Notes under the pieces: generated by a model
Told to the model about the DNA's origin: nothing
Database searches by the model: none
What the model saw: only the letters and a program-made list of their open reading frames with translations
Position numbers and translations under genes: made by a program
Part shown: piece by piece, positions 9,272-20,225 of the stretch
How the letters are laid out: every line of letters begins with the position of its first letter
Position numbering within the stretch: the first letter of the stretch is position 1
NCBI RefSeq assembly: GCF_045679555.1
Contig: NC_092093.1
Span: forward strand, 65,814,714-65,878,713
DNA from: Salvelinus alpinus
Lineage: Eukaryota; Chordata; Actinopteri; Salmoniformes; Salmonidae
Length of the DNA stretch: 64,000 nt
Reading direction: 5' to 3'

Positions 9272-10403
9272 TCACGCACTGACCGGAGCAGCCAGAGTCT
9301 CCCTCCTGTCCGGAGCAGCCAGAGTCTCCCTCCTGTCCGGAGCAGCCAGAGTCTCCCTCCTGTCCGGAGCAGCCAGAGTCTCCCTTCTGTCCGGGGCCCG
9401 CTGCAAGGGTCCCTGCTCCAGAGGCGCCACCTAAGTGGGCCAAGACTAAGGTGGAGCAGAGCCGCCACCGCGGTGAAATGCCCACCCAGACCCCCCCCCC
9501 CCTATAGGTTCAGGTTTTGATCCTGTGATGATCCATGGCACGAAGCCTCCAGTGATGATCCATGGCACGAAGCCTCCAGTGATGATCCATGGCAAGAAGC
9601 CTCCAGTGATGATCCATGGCACGAAGCCTCCTGTGATGATCCATGGCACGAAGCCTCCAGTGAGGATCCATGGCATGAGGCCTCCAACGAAGGAGGTCAG
9701 TCCGGAGCCTCCAGCGTCACCCTCTAGTCCGGAGCCTCCAGCGTCGCCCTCTAGTCAGGAGCCTCCAGCGACGCCCTCTAGTCCGGAGCCTCCAGCGACG
9801 CCCTCTAGTCCGGAGCCTCCAGCGTCGCCCTCCTGTCCGTAGCAGCCAGCGTCACCCTCTAGTCTGGAGCAGCCAGAGTCTCCCTCCTGTCTGGAGCAGC
9901 CAGAGTCTCCCTCCTGTCTGGAGCAGCCAGAGTTTCCCTCCTGTCTGGAGCAGCCAGAGTCTCCCTCCTGTCTGGAGCAGCCAGAGTCTCCCTCCTGTCT
10001 GGAGCAGCCAGATTCTCCCTCCTGTCCGGGGCCTGCTGCGAGGGTCCCCGGTCCGGGGTCGGCGTTAAGGGTCCCCCAGCCGCCACCGCGGTGAAATGCC
10101 CACCCAGACCCTCCCCTATAGGTTCAGGTTTTGCGGCCGGAGTCCGCACCTTTGGGGGGGGGGGGGGGGGGGGGGGGGGGTACTGTCACGCCCTGACCGT
10201 AGAGATCCTTTTTATGTCTCTATTTTGGTTGGTCAGGGTGTGAGTTTGGGTGGGCATTCTATGTCTGGTGTTCTATGTTGTCATTGTTTTGTATTTCTGT
10301 GTGTTTGGCCTGGTATGGTTCTCAATCAGAGGCAGCTGTCTATCGTTGTCTCTGATTGAGAATCATACTTACGTAGCCTGTTCCCACCTGTGGACTCTCA
10401 GAC
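9272..10403 (+). mobile_element. Deleted LTR element with four 27-bp proline-coding repeat blocks
   Basis: TGTCACGCACTGACC at 9272 looks like the first bases of an LTR fused directly to internal sequence. Then come four tandem blocks of 27-bp units: about 9285-9395 (CGGAGCAGCCAGAGTCTCC type, 4 units), 9525-9680 (ATGATCCATGGCACGAAGC type, 6 units), 9700-9835 (5 units) and 9855-10020 (7 units). A poly-G polypurine tract (10154-10180) precedes the 3' LTR at 10184, which starts TGTCACGCCC and is cut near 10403 by Tc1 sequence. Frames at 9284-9520 and 9525-9842 encode 9-residue Pro/Ser-rich repeats. No pol genes are present. Confidence 0.75.
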
Positions 10404-10424
10404 CACCTGTGGACTCTCAGACCA
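10387..10424. repeat. 19-bp tandem duplication at the LTR/Tc1 junction
   Basis: CCACCTGTGGACTCTCAGA occurs twice in tandem, just where the LTR of the preceding element gives way to Tc1 transposase sequence. Confidence 0.7.
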
Positions 10425-10943
10425 CGAGAAACGAGATTCTCTGGTCTGATGAAACCAAGATTAAACTCTTTGGCCGGAATGCCAAGCATCACATCTGGAG
10501 GAAACCTGCCACCATCCCTACGGTGAAGCATGGTGGTGGCAGCATCATTCTGTGGGGATATTTTTCAGTGACAGCGACTGGGGGCGAAGGTTCACCTTCC
10601 AACAGGACAACGACCCTAAGCACACAGCCAAGACAATGCAGGATTGGCTTCAGGACAAGTCTCTGAATGTCCTTGAGTGGCCCAGCCAGAGCCCGGACTT
10701 GAACCCGATCGAACATCTCAGGAGAGACCTGAAAAGAGCTGTGCAGCAATGCTCCCCATCCAACCTTACATAGCTTGAGAGGATCTGCAGAGAAGAATTG
10801 GAGAAACTCCCCAAATACAGATGTGTCAAGCTTGTAGCACCGAGGCTGTAATTGCTGCCAAAGGTGCTTCAACAAAGTACTGAGTAAAGAGTCTGAATAC
10901 TTATGTAAGAGTCAAGGGGTCTGAATACTTTCCAAAGGCACTG
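10425..10943 (+). pseudogene. Tc1/mariner transposase pseudogene, 3' half
   Basis: Frames encode the C-terminal half of a Tc1 transposase. The first catalytic block ([13 protein letters not shown]) is near 10436; [18 protein letters not shown] and [17 protein letters not shown] are within 10552-10773. The inverted-repeat end with GGTCTGAATACTTTCC and GGCACTG closes it at 10943. Frame changes and a stop near 10772 break the protein. The 5' half is absent. Confidence 0.85.
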
Positions 10944-10954
10944 GATATACTCTC

Positions 10955-10990
10955 ACAAGCTGTCACTCTGGCCTCCCTGGCTGAAACAAC
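10955..10990 (-). pseudogene. Scrap of a C1q-gene coiled-coil exon, copy A
   Basis: On the minus strand this reads like the REARVTA core found in the other coiled-coil exons (for example 13444-13485). It lies between a Tc1 end and the piggyBac-like element and has no usable splice sites. Confidence 0.5.
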
Positions 10991-11003
10991 ATGAAGAGAA
11001 GCA

Positions 11004-13028
11004 TTAACTTCTCTTATCTACAGATACCGGATGCGGGTTTAAATTCGACAACATACGGTGATCGCCACAAATAGTCATTATTAAACATTCCTGAAAATAC
11101 AAGTGTCTCACATGCTTCAAAAGCCTAGAATCTTGCTAATCCAACTGCGTTGTCAGATTTAAAAAAGGATTTACTGCGAAAGAATACGATGCGATTATCT
11201 GAGCACAGAGCCCCATACCAAACTACTCTTTCAACCAGCACAGGCGTAACAAAATCACAGATAGCAATGAAATAAATTGTTTACCTTTGAAGATCTTGCT
11301 CTGTTTGCAATCCCAAGGCTCATTGTTACACAATGAATGGTATTTTGTTCGTTTAAATCCATTTTTATAGCCTAACACGAAACATTTTGTGAACGCTTAT
11401 CTCGTTGAATTTCGTGTCATTCAATTTTCGACGAAACATTCGACATAAATACACAGACTAAACCTGACTTTATCCAGTCATGTTTGGTTTCCTTGCAATC
11501 AACTGTTTGTTTGTAACACAACCAAACTTGATGGGTCATTTCGCGGGACGTATTGACCCGGAAAAAACGATTGGAAGACAAAAAGTAACGACCTCATTGT
11601 GCACCAATTATATGACCGCTGTTTCGTTGATTGACTGTATTTTAACCCAATGACCACTGATCGTCTTGAAATCTAGCTGGGTAGATAGCCAATGAGCAGA
11701 GGTAAACGGCAATATGTAATGTTTGTGTTTTGGAAGACCAACCCATGTAGTAAACTCCGGCGTAAAGATCGTCATTCGCCATTGAAGTTTCATACTGGAA
11801 GTAGCAAAACTCATTACGCACAGCACTGTTTCGGTAACAAGCATCTTCAGATGTTTATATATCGAACATCATGGCGAATAAGTCAGGGAAAGCTTAATCT
11901 AAGACTAGATATACGAATGTAGACAAAATTATAGAGGAAATTGATCGTGAAAGTGAAACATATGCTTTTGGAAGACGACTCAGTTAGCGACCATGACTCA
12001 GATGGAAGCATATTTTTTGAACGGAGAGGACATTGTTTTGGACTGGTAAATTCTTCTCATGCTAATGCCGTTGTTTGAAATTAATAATATAAAATATTAT
12101 TTGTGATTGTTTTTACATTTTATTTGCAATATATAAAAAATGTAATGAAATGTGTAAAGTACACATTGGCTATACTTCCTCCAGCGCATGCTTCCTCAAC
12201 TCAGTCTACATATTATGGATTAGAGGGAGCATGGTCGAGATGCGTGTGTCTGCCGCCAACGTGTCCATCCCCAACGTGTGTCCATCCCCCTCTGAAGCTG
12301 GTTCATCCAGCTGGACCCCTGCTGTCTCTGGCTCCACACCTCCCGGGCCATCTAGAGGTAAACTGTTTATATTTATTCTTGAGGGCTATATAAATAGATT
12401 TGATTTGATAGAGGACAGAGGGTCTTCCAAATATTGAAAGTGTGTAAGTAGTTACCCATGTTATTTTGTAAATGCATATATTTTTTTCCCCATTTTTTCC
12501 CCCATTTTTTTTCCCTCCATTTTTTGGGGGGGGGTGTTAGAATACCATTTTGGTATTTTGTATATAGTTATTTGTTTCAAAATGTATACCTTCACCAATT
12601 TGGCCACTTGGGTACATTTGGGCTACTTGTGTGGGACACCTGGGTGACTTCATGATAAATGTCATGTAGCACACTCATTTTGGAAGTTATCATTCTGAAA
12701 CTTTGCGCAAGTACTGTTGCCCTCTTATGTTGTTCACTGAAATTGTCCCCATATTCATATCTGAATGTTTGTTTTATCTTGTTCATTTTAAAGATGATGA
12801 TACAACAATTAAAAAGAAAAAACGTAGGGTTTTTTCATTGTATTATCTAAACCAGATCTATTGTGTTATATTCTCCTACATTCAATTCACATTTACACAA
12901 ACTTCAGAGTGTTTTCTTTCAAATGGTACCAAGAATATGCATATCCTTGCTCCTGGGCCTGAGCTAGAGGCAGTTAGATTTGGGTATGAAGCCCCCCTTC
13001 TTTCAATTTCCGCTGTAAGAGGTTTTAA
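11004..13028. mobile_element. piggyBac-like element remnant in copy A
   Basis: Bounded by TTAA (11004-11007 and 13025-13028) with related ends: AACTTCTCTTATCTACAG at the left, and AACCTCTTACAG on the opposite strand at the right. Around 11865-12020 the plus strand encodes a broken stretch (MANKSGKA stop SKTRYTNVDKIIEEIDRE) that looks like the acidic N-terminus of a piggyBac-type transposase. The internal part near 11000-11400 resembles the element at 20226-21656. No complete transposase survives. Confidence 0.6.
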
Positions 13029-13154
13029 TAATAACAAAACTAAAACAACACAATGAAAACCAAATATCAATTATATATTTTTTATAAACAGGAATTCAAT
13101 TTGAGTTAATCAAAAATGTTGATTAGACCATTAAGTAACAATGAGATTGAATGA

Positions 13155-13216
13155 TCAGTGTTAATTTTCTCTCTCTTCATCTCCTCCACCTCCGTCTCAC
13201 TGGAACTCAGTCTGCC
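13155..13216 (-). pseudogene. Coiled-coil exon of C1q gene copy A with lost donor
   Basis: The acceptor ...TTAACCGCAG is present, followed by codons for LEGRLSSSETEVEEMKRE. The paralogous exon in copy B ends GAATGCAG before GTAAAA; here the sequence runs into AAAATTAACAC, so the donor is gone. Confidence 0.7.
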
Positions 13217-13443
13217 CTCCAAGGCTGCGGTTAAAGAAAAACATTAGTTAACCAATGTAATGGAGTTGGTCTGGTGAGCCACGCTCCTGTGATGAGTAAC
13301 CTTGACTGAGAACTAAAGACTTTTATTATCTCCCTAACCTAAGCGTCTTTTAGGACAGACAACCAAGGTCCAAACCCACTCTGTCACACTCACATACACT
13401 AAAATTATGCAAAGGATTACAGTGAATCTCTTCTTTTCCTTAC

Positions 13444-13485
13444 CTGCTTTCCCACTCTCGCTGGCTGTTACTCTGGCCTCCGGGG
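13444..13485 (-). pseudogene. Coiled-coil exon of C1q gene copy A (42 bp)
   Basis: Bounded by acceptor ...GATGTTAG and donor GTAAGG, encoding PEARVTASESGKA. Both splice sites look usable here, unlike the copy B counterpart near 26430-26475. Confidence 0.75.
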
Positions 13486-13648
13486 CTAACATCACTTGCA
13501 ACCAAACACAATTCACTCAACAGTCAGTTCTAAAAGAACAATCAGTCCAATTATGATCAAGTAATAAACATATACAAAGAAATGCAATTTCAACTGTCAT
13601 TTATTCTTACACAATGATTATGTGTGATGTAGCTTTATAATATTAACT

Positions 13649-13727
13649 GCATTCTCTGTCTTCAGCTCCTCCAACTCCTCACTGGCTGTCACTCTGACCC
13701 CCATGGCTGACAGTCCAGCTGCTTGTC
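13649..13727 (-). pseudogene. Coiled-coil exon of C1q gene copy A
   Basis: The acceptor ...CATAATTCCAG is followed by codons for QAAGLSAMGVRVTASEELEE, ending near GAGAATGCA with a weak donor GTTAAT. GCATT at 13649-13653 marks the point where copy B carries a solo LTR. Confidence 0.75.
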
Positions 13728-13832
13728 CTGGAATTATGGGAAATATTTTCTCCAAAATCTGTAGATCTTTTACTGTACTGACTTCACAATGAACCAAACA
13801 AATGTTAATGTCTCTACATAGCGGTGCTTTAC

Positions 13833-13990
13833 CTGTATTGTCTTTCTCCAGCTCCTCCACCTTGTTCTTCTGGAGCTGCAGTTCAGTAGTGGTGATGCTC
13901 AGCTCCTCTCTAAGAGCCGTCACCTCCTTTTTCTGCTCCTCCACCTCCTTCTCACTGGCTGTCACTGTGGCCCCCATGGCTGACAGTTCA
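13833..13990 (-). pseudogene. Coiled-coil exon of C1q gene copy A, truncated by LINE
   Basis: It encodes heptad-like sequence (MGATVTASEKEVEEQKKEV... then ELQLQKNKVEELEKDNT) and ends in a good donor GTAAAGC. Upstream it breaks into LINE sequence at about 13991. The start of the same coding unit is found beyond the LINE cluster at 17276-17570. Confidence 0.75.
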
Positions 13991-13991
13991 G

Positions 13992-14698
13992 TTGTTGAGC
14001 CGCCAATGAACTGACCTCATTAATCCCAATGCTTCTAATAAATCCCGCTACAACCTCCGACGAGCCATCAAACAGGCAAAGTGTCAATACAGGACTAAAG
14101 TTGAATCCTACTATGCTGGCTCTGACGCTTGACAGATGTGGCAGGGCTATCACGGATTACAAAGGGAAACCCATCTGAGAGCTGCCCAGTGATGCGAGCG
14201 TACCAGACGAGCTAAATGCCTTCCATGCTCGCTTCGAGGCAATCAACACTGAACCATGCATGAGAGCAACAGCTGTTCCAGATGAATGTGTCATCTCGCT
14301 CTCCGTAGCCGATGTGCGTAAGAGCTTTAAATAGGTTAACATTCCCAAGGCTGCAGGGCCAGACGGAATACCAGGATGCGTACTCAGAGCATGCGATAAA
14401 CAGCTATCAAGTGTCTTCACTGACATTTTCAACCTATCCCTGACCTGGTCTGTAATACCAACTTGCTTCAAGCAGACCACAATAGTCCCAGTGCCCAAAA
14501 ACACCAAGGAAACCTGGGGAGCGTGCATAGTCCCCTCCTGTACTCCCTGTTCACCCATGACTGTGTGGCTAGGCACAACTCCAACCCCATCATAAAGTTC
14601 TCTGATGACACAACGGTGTTAGGACTGATCACCGACAATGATGAGGCATCCTATAGGGAGGAAGTCAGAGACCTGGCAGTGTGGTGCATGGACAACAA
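13992..14698 (+). mobile_element. LINE fragment (L2/CR1-like), 5' part, plus strand
   Basis: It carries decayed non-LTR reverse-transcriptase sequence: [13 protein letters not shown] codons near 14355, then [15 protein letters not shown] and [14 protein letters not shown] (the YADD-like block) at 14463-14700. It is interrupted at 14698 by a second LINE of the same family in the opposite orientation and resumes at about 15898. Stops and deletions make it inactive. Confidence 0.7.
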
Positions 14699-15897
14699 AT
14701 CAAATCAAATTGTATTTGTCACATGCACTGAATACAACAGGTGTAGACCTTACCGTGAAATGCTTACTTACAAGCCTTTAACGTACAATGCAGTTCAAGA
14801 AATAGAGAAAATAAAATCTTACTCAAGTTACTACTTAGTAAGAAAATCTTTACTAAAAAAATAAATAAAAATAAATAAAAATAAAAACAATATCACAAGA
14901 AAATTACATAAAAATAACAATAATGAGACTATATAGAGGGAGTACTGGTACAGAGTCAATGTGCAGGGGTACAGGTTAGTCTTTAATTTGTCACATTAAT
15001 TTGTAAAGTGACTACGCATAGATAATAAACAGCGAGTAACAGCAATGTAAATAGTCCAGGTGGCCATTTGATTAATTGTTCAGCAGTCTTATGGCTTGGG
15101 GGTAGAAGCTGTTAAGGAGCCTTTTGGTCCGAAACTTGACGCTGCGGTACCGCTTGCCGTGCGGTAGCAGAGAGAACAGTCTAGGACTTGACTGGAGTCT
15201 TTAAAAGAAAATTGGGCCTTCCTCTGACACCGGCTAGTATATAGGTCCTGGATGTCAGGAAGCTTGGCACCAGTGATATACTGGGCCGTACGCATTACCC
15301 TCTGTAGTGCCTTGCAGTCGGAGGCCGAGTAGTTGCCGTACCAGGCGGTGATGCAACCTGTTAGGATGTTCTCGATGGTGCAGCTGTAGAACCTTTTGAG
15401 GATCTGGGGACCAATACCAAATCTTTTCAGTCTCCTGAGGGGGAAAAGGTGTTGTCCTGCCCTCTTCACAATTGTCTTGGTGTGTTTGGACCATGATAGT
15501 TTGTTGATGATGTGGACACCAAGAAACTTGAAACCTTTGACCAGCTCCACTTCAGCCTCTTTGGCCCTCCTTTTCCTGTAGTCCATGATCAGCTCATTTG
15601 TCTTGCTCACATTGAGGGAGAGGTTGTTGTCCTGGCACCACATTGCCAGGTCTCTGACCTCCTCCCTATAGTCTCATCATTGTCGGTGATCAGGCCTAAC
15701 ACTGTTGTGTCATCAGCAAACTTAATGATGGTGTTGGAGTCGTGCTTGGCCACGCAGTCGTGGGTGAACAGGGAGTACAGGAGGAGACTAACCACGCACC
15801 CCTGAGGAGCCCCAGTGTTAAGGATCAGCGTGGCAGATGCGTTGTTGCCTACCGTTACCACCTGGGGGCGGCCCGTCAGGAAGTCGGAAGAGGACAC
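14699..15897 (-). mobile_element. LINE (same L2/CR1-like family), minus strand, inserted in its relative
   Basis: Minus-strand frames at 15607-15897 ([23 protein letters not shown]) and 15089-15643 ([41 protein letters not shown]) are the C-terminal half of the reverse transcriptase and the conserved domain after it. The 3' tail, TTTGATTTGATTT on the minus strand, lies at 14699-14712. The 5' end is truncated, as is usual for LINE copies. A frame break lies near 15640. Confidence 0.8.
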
Positions 15898-16700
<803 letters not shown>

Positions 16701-16869
16701 ACCCGCGTAAGTAATGCCACGTTTAGATGGTACGAGGTAGACGGTAGACGGTAGACCGGATGTCATTATTTTCAGTGAGAGCACAGCGGTAAATGCTGTT
16801 GCATTCTGTTCCTCCAAAGTTCAAATCGTTGCTCATCCACCAGATCCTCACTGTCCTTCAGTTTTATCT

Positions 16870-17275
16870 CCATCTCTTCATTCTAAGACTCAATTATGGA
16901 CACTCTTACTGACAGTTGTGGCTGCTTCGCGTGATGTTTTGTTGTCTCTACCTTCTTGCCTTTGGGGTGTTGTCTGTACCCAGTAATGTTTGTACCATGT
17001 TTTGTGCTGCTACCATGTTGTGCTGCTGCCATGTTGTGTTGCTACCATGTTGTTGTTATGTGGTGTTGCCATGCTATGTTGTTGTCTTAGGTCTCTCTTT
17101 ATGTAGTGTTGTGGGGTCTCTCTTGTCGTGATGTGTGTTTTGTCCTATAATTTTTTTTAAATCCCATCCTCCGTCCCCGCAGGAGGCCTTCTGCCTTTTG
17201 GTAGGCCGTCATTGTAAATACGAATTTGTTCTTAACTGACTTGCCTAGTTAAATAAAGGTTAAATAAAATAAATT
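16870..17275 (+). repeat. LINE-type 3' end repeat
   Basis: Contains imperfect repeats of TGCTGCCATGTTGTG, then GGAGGCCTTCTGCCTTTTGG, and ends TAGTTAAATAAAGGTTAAATAAAATAAA, a 3' tail common in salmonid retroposons. It joins C1q copy A exon sequence at about 17276. Confidence 0.6.
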
Positions 17276-17570
17276 CAGCCTGGCTTCAATGTTCTTCAGT
17301 TCAGTCTTGGACAGTCAGCTCCGCTCTCTGTTTCACCACCATGTCTCTCAGCTCCTTCAGCCGTCTCTGTAGCTTCAGTCTTTTGGCTCACGATATGAAC
17401 CACTTCCACCCTGATCTCTCCCTTCACTGTGACCTTGTTGAGTGATGTAATTCTTTCTGACCCCTCCACTCTCTCCCTGACTCCATGCTCCAGACAGACA
17501 GACCAGCAACACCAGCAGAGCTAAGTGTGAATAAGTGGCGAACAGCCACTTATTCTGAAATAAAACCCCT
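17276..17570 (-). pseudogene. Signal-peptide/first coding exon of C1q gene copy A
   Basis: The minus strand encodes a classic signal peptide core (LALLVLLVCLSGAWSQGE) preceded by ATA where an ATG would be expected; copy B also has ATA at that point. The signal-peptide frame hits a stop soon after SYREPKD, while a second frame (SERITSLNKVTVKGE) stays open, indicating a frameshift. Coiled-coil-type codons (ELRDMV-like) follow to the LINE junction. Confidence 0.65.
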
Positions 17571-17610
17571 TCAGAAATGATGTGGCCTATGAATCTCAGT
17601 CCCCTTCTTT

Positions 17611-17619
17611 CTTTAAATA
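17611..17619 (-). promoter_or_regulatory. TATA-like box of C1q gene copy A
   Basis: TATTTAAAG on the minus strand, upstream of the first exon. It aligns with TATATAAAG at 28041-28049 in copy B. Confidence 0.45.
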
Positions 17620-17815
17620 CACTCACAACATAGTGAGCCAATTAATTAGAATTTAACATATGTTTCTGAAGCACACTTTAAAACTGAAGCCAAGTATTCG
17701 GATAAAGGGAGAAACTGGGTGAGCTGACCACATAGCAGGTCATTTAAATATGTTTCAAAAAGGCCTTTGGAGAGGGTGTATTTTTATATTCGGTAGCTTT
17801 TATCGGTAAACTGGT

Positions 17816-18240
17816 CACCAAAAAAAACTTGTATGACTTAATCAATGTTCGTAATCGCCAACACTTTGAGTTGTGTGGGGTGTCATATGTTGTAAGGGCT
17901 GTATCTCTGTGGCGTTGCCACGGAGACAGTGGGAAAGTTTGTGTCAAAGTCGTGCTGCAATGGCTTAGGCTGATAAGTAACATGACTGAGTCATCGTTTT
18001 AGGTCTGCCTCTGCCCCATATGTCTCCACTCCTCCCTTCTCCCCCTATCTTCCTCATCTCTCCCCTTCCATACTCCTCCTTCCCTTTCTCTTCCAAAATC
18101 TTCCCGTTCCCCTCTCTCTTTCCTCCATCCCCTGTTCTCTCCCTCCCACTTGATCTCCTATTTTCTTTCTTCTCCTTCCTTCCTTCCTCTCTTTCCCACT
18201 CCCCTCTCTCGCACATCGACATTAACCTAATTATCTAGTG
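17816..18240. other. Spacer between duplication copies
   Basis: No exon seen. 18008-18222 is a pyrimidine-rich tract (CTCCTTCC-type) without a strict repeat unit. Confidence 0.4.
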
Positions 18241-18893
18241 GCTGTTAGTTTACAGTAGGAAAAGAAGAGAAACCATTTCCAATTACCTCTAGGGTCATAC
18301 AAGTTTAATTTTTCCAGGAAAGAGAGAGAGAGATACGGTATGGTCTCAAATAAGCAGCTTTCTTTTAGTAATATCAGGGAGTAATTGATTTCTGAAACGT
18401 TTCACGAGCTCAATTAGCTAAACGAGTATAACGGATAGAGAGAGAAGGGGAAAGAGAGAAGGAGAGGCAGATGTAGGGACATAGAGAGAGCAAGTGAGAG
18501 ATAGAGAGAGAGGGAGAGAAACAAAAGACAAAGAGAAGAGGTCAAATTTAAGAAAAACGTCAAAGATCCTGATAAAGCTATAATCCCCTCTCTCCCTCGC
18601 CCATGATTGGTTGACAAGGATTCAGATTCTGTAACTCTCTCCCCTTCATTGACCATAAGATCTCTAAGAGCATAGGATAGGTGGAAGCTGTGTGCTATAG
18701 CTCCACCTTTATCAGGATAAAGCAATAAGAATTGTTATCACTTCAAGTTGCTGATACTAAAATATCAATGATACAAGAGAGAGTCATCTGGCTTTTCTAA
18801 TGCTTATTTATTGGTTAGAGAGGAACATTGGGGGCATTAACCACAGAACTGTTCACATCTGTAAACAGGATTAATTACAGCATGGTGCTGCCT

Positions 18894-19174
18894 TCACATA
18901 GGGCTGAGAAGAAAGCCACTGAAGGTGGTGAAGTTATTATTATTATTATCCCAGAGTCCACGGCCTGCAGGGAGATGCATTTAGACCACATCCCCTCATC
19001 CAGCTCTAGAGACAAAGCATTAGATATGTACTCATAATACTGATCATTGGTGTCATTATTAAACATCCGTCTCGTCATTGTGGTAAAGGTAAACAACCAT
19101 GGCTTTCCCAGTGCGGTTTTCAAAGGCGGTGAATCTGAAGTAGTAGACTCCTCTCACTGGTGCTGTGAAGATGC
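18894..19174 (-). pseudogene. Last exon of copy B: second half of C1q domain
   Basis: The acceptor ...CTCTGATGCAG is good, and the join to the previous exon is in phase, giving GIFTAPVRGVYYFRFTAFEN, the most conserved C1q block. A stop (TAA) follows DETDV; the expected sequence continues in another frame (DTNDQYYEYISNALSLELDE). A second frame change and another TAA precede the last block (FTTFSGFLLSPM, stop at 18894-18896). So there are at least two frameshifts. A run of AAT codons (Asn) sits before the final block. Confidence 0.85.
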
Positions 19175-19287
19175 CTGCATCAGAGGAGAAGCAGAGAGAG
19201 ATCATCACTGTCCATTTCTCTCAGACACTGCTAGTAATACTGAACTGTAGCCTGATCCAGTGTGTGTTGGATTAGTGTGGTCAGTAC

Positions 19288-19434
19288 CTGTAGTTGGGTT
19301 GTAGGCCCTGCCAGTGTTGGTGAAGACTTTACTGTAGATCAGTGTGGTGTCATTATTGAAGGGTCCCATCCCTCCTGAATGAGTCAAAGCAGCAGAGAAG
19401 GCTACTTTTGGTCTGTCTGAACACAGATGATGTA
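19288..19434 (-). pseudogene. C1q domain exon, first half, copy B
   Basis: 147 bp between acceptor ...CTTATTTTCAG and donor GTACTG. It encodes the start of a C1q domain: [16 protein letters not shown], then [16 protein letters not shown]. This exon is undamaged and in phase with the next one. Confidence 0.85.
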
Positions 19435-19471
19435 CTGAAAATAAGCACACATTATTAAAATGCATCTTCAT

Positions 19472-19812
19472 GGCCTTTAGACCCGGGTTTGATCCCAGGC
19501 TGTGTCACAACTGGCTGTGACCAGGAGTCCCATAGGGCGGCGCACAACTGGCCCAGCGTCGTCCAGGTTAGAGGAGGCTTTGGCCGGCGGGCTTTACATG
19601 GCTCATTGCGCTCTAGCGACTCCTTGTGGTGGGCCAGGAGCCTGCAGGCTGACTTCGGTCATTAGTTGAACTGTTTTTTCTCTGAGACATTGGTGCAGCT
19701 GGCTTCCGGGTGGGCGTTAAGTAACACGGTTTGGTAGGTCATGCCTCTCCCGAGCCCGTTGGGGAGTTGCAGTGATGAGGCTAGATCGCAATTGGATATC
19801 ATGACATTTTTT
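19472..19812 (+). mobile_element. tRNA-derived SINE with 14-bp target duplication
   Basis: It contains a B-box-like GGTTTGATCCC near 19487, then the salmonid SINE body (GCGGCGCACAACTGGCCCAG, GCTCTAGCGACTCCTTGTGG, TGACTTCGGTCA, GGTGCAGCTGGCTTCCGG, CTCCCGAGCCCGTTGGGGAG). AAATGCATCTTCAT lies on both sides (19458-19471 and 19813-19826). The 5' head with the A box is missing. It sits in the intron before the C1q exons of copy B. Confidence 0.85.
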
Positions 19813-20120
19813 AAATGCATCTTCATACTGAGGAGAACAATTTATATTTTTTGTCAACTACTAAATTATAATAACCTTACAGTCAATGTGATGGGTTTTT
19901 AATGGCGTTCTGATTTACCTGCGTTCTCTGCAAGCACATGTGCATATCAAATACACTGCTGGAACACAGATTAAGGTGTTTACTAATAATTAGAATGAAT
20001 GCTCAGGAAAGGAGAGACAGAAAAGTTTGTCATTTTCAAATAAAATGGAATTCAATATAAGATTATCAAAATGTTGATTAGGCTTATCAAGTAACAATTA
20101 ACTTTACTCATCTGTTTTAC

Positions 20121-20183
20121 CTGCATTCTCTCTCTTCAGCTGCTCCACCTCCCTCTCTCTGGTATGCAGTTTGGCCTCCAAAG
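20121..20183 (-). pseudogene. Coiled-coil exon of C1q gene copy B (63 bp)
   Basis: Bounded by acceptor CTAAATCCAG and donor GTAAAA, encoding LEAKLHTREREVEQLKRENA in heptads. This is the intact counterpart of 13155-13216. Confidence 0.8.
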
Positions 20184-20225
20184 CTGGATTTAGAAAGAAA
20201 CATTTGTGCAGTTTTACTTAGTTAA

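Noticed and set aside
9080..9520. 146-codon frame as a gene
   Set aside because: It joins C1q 3' sequence (wrong strand), a dispersed repeat and LTR-element repeats; only the part after 9284 belongs to the element frame.
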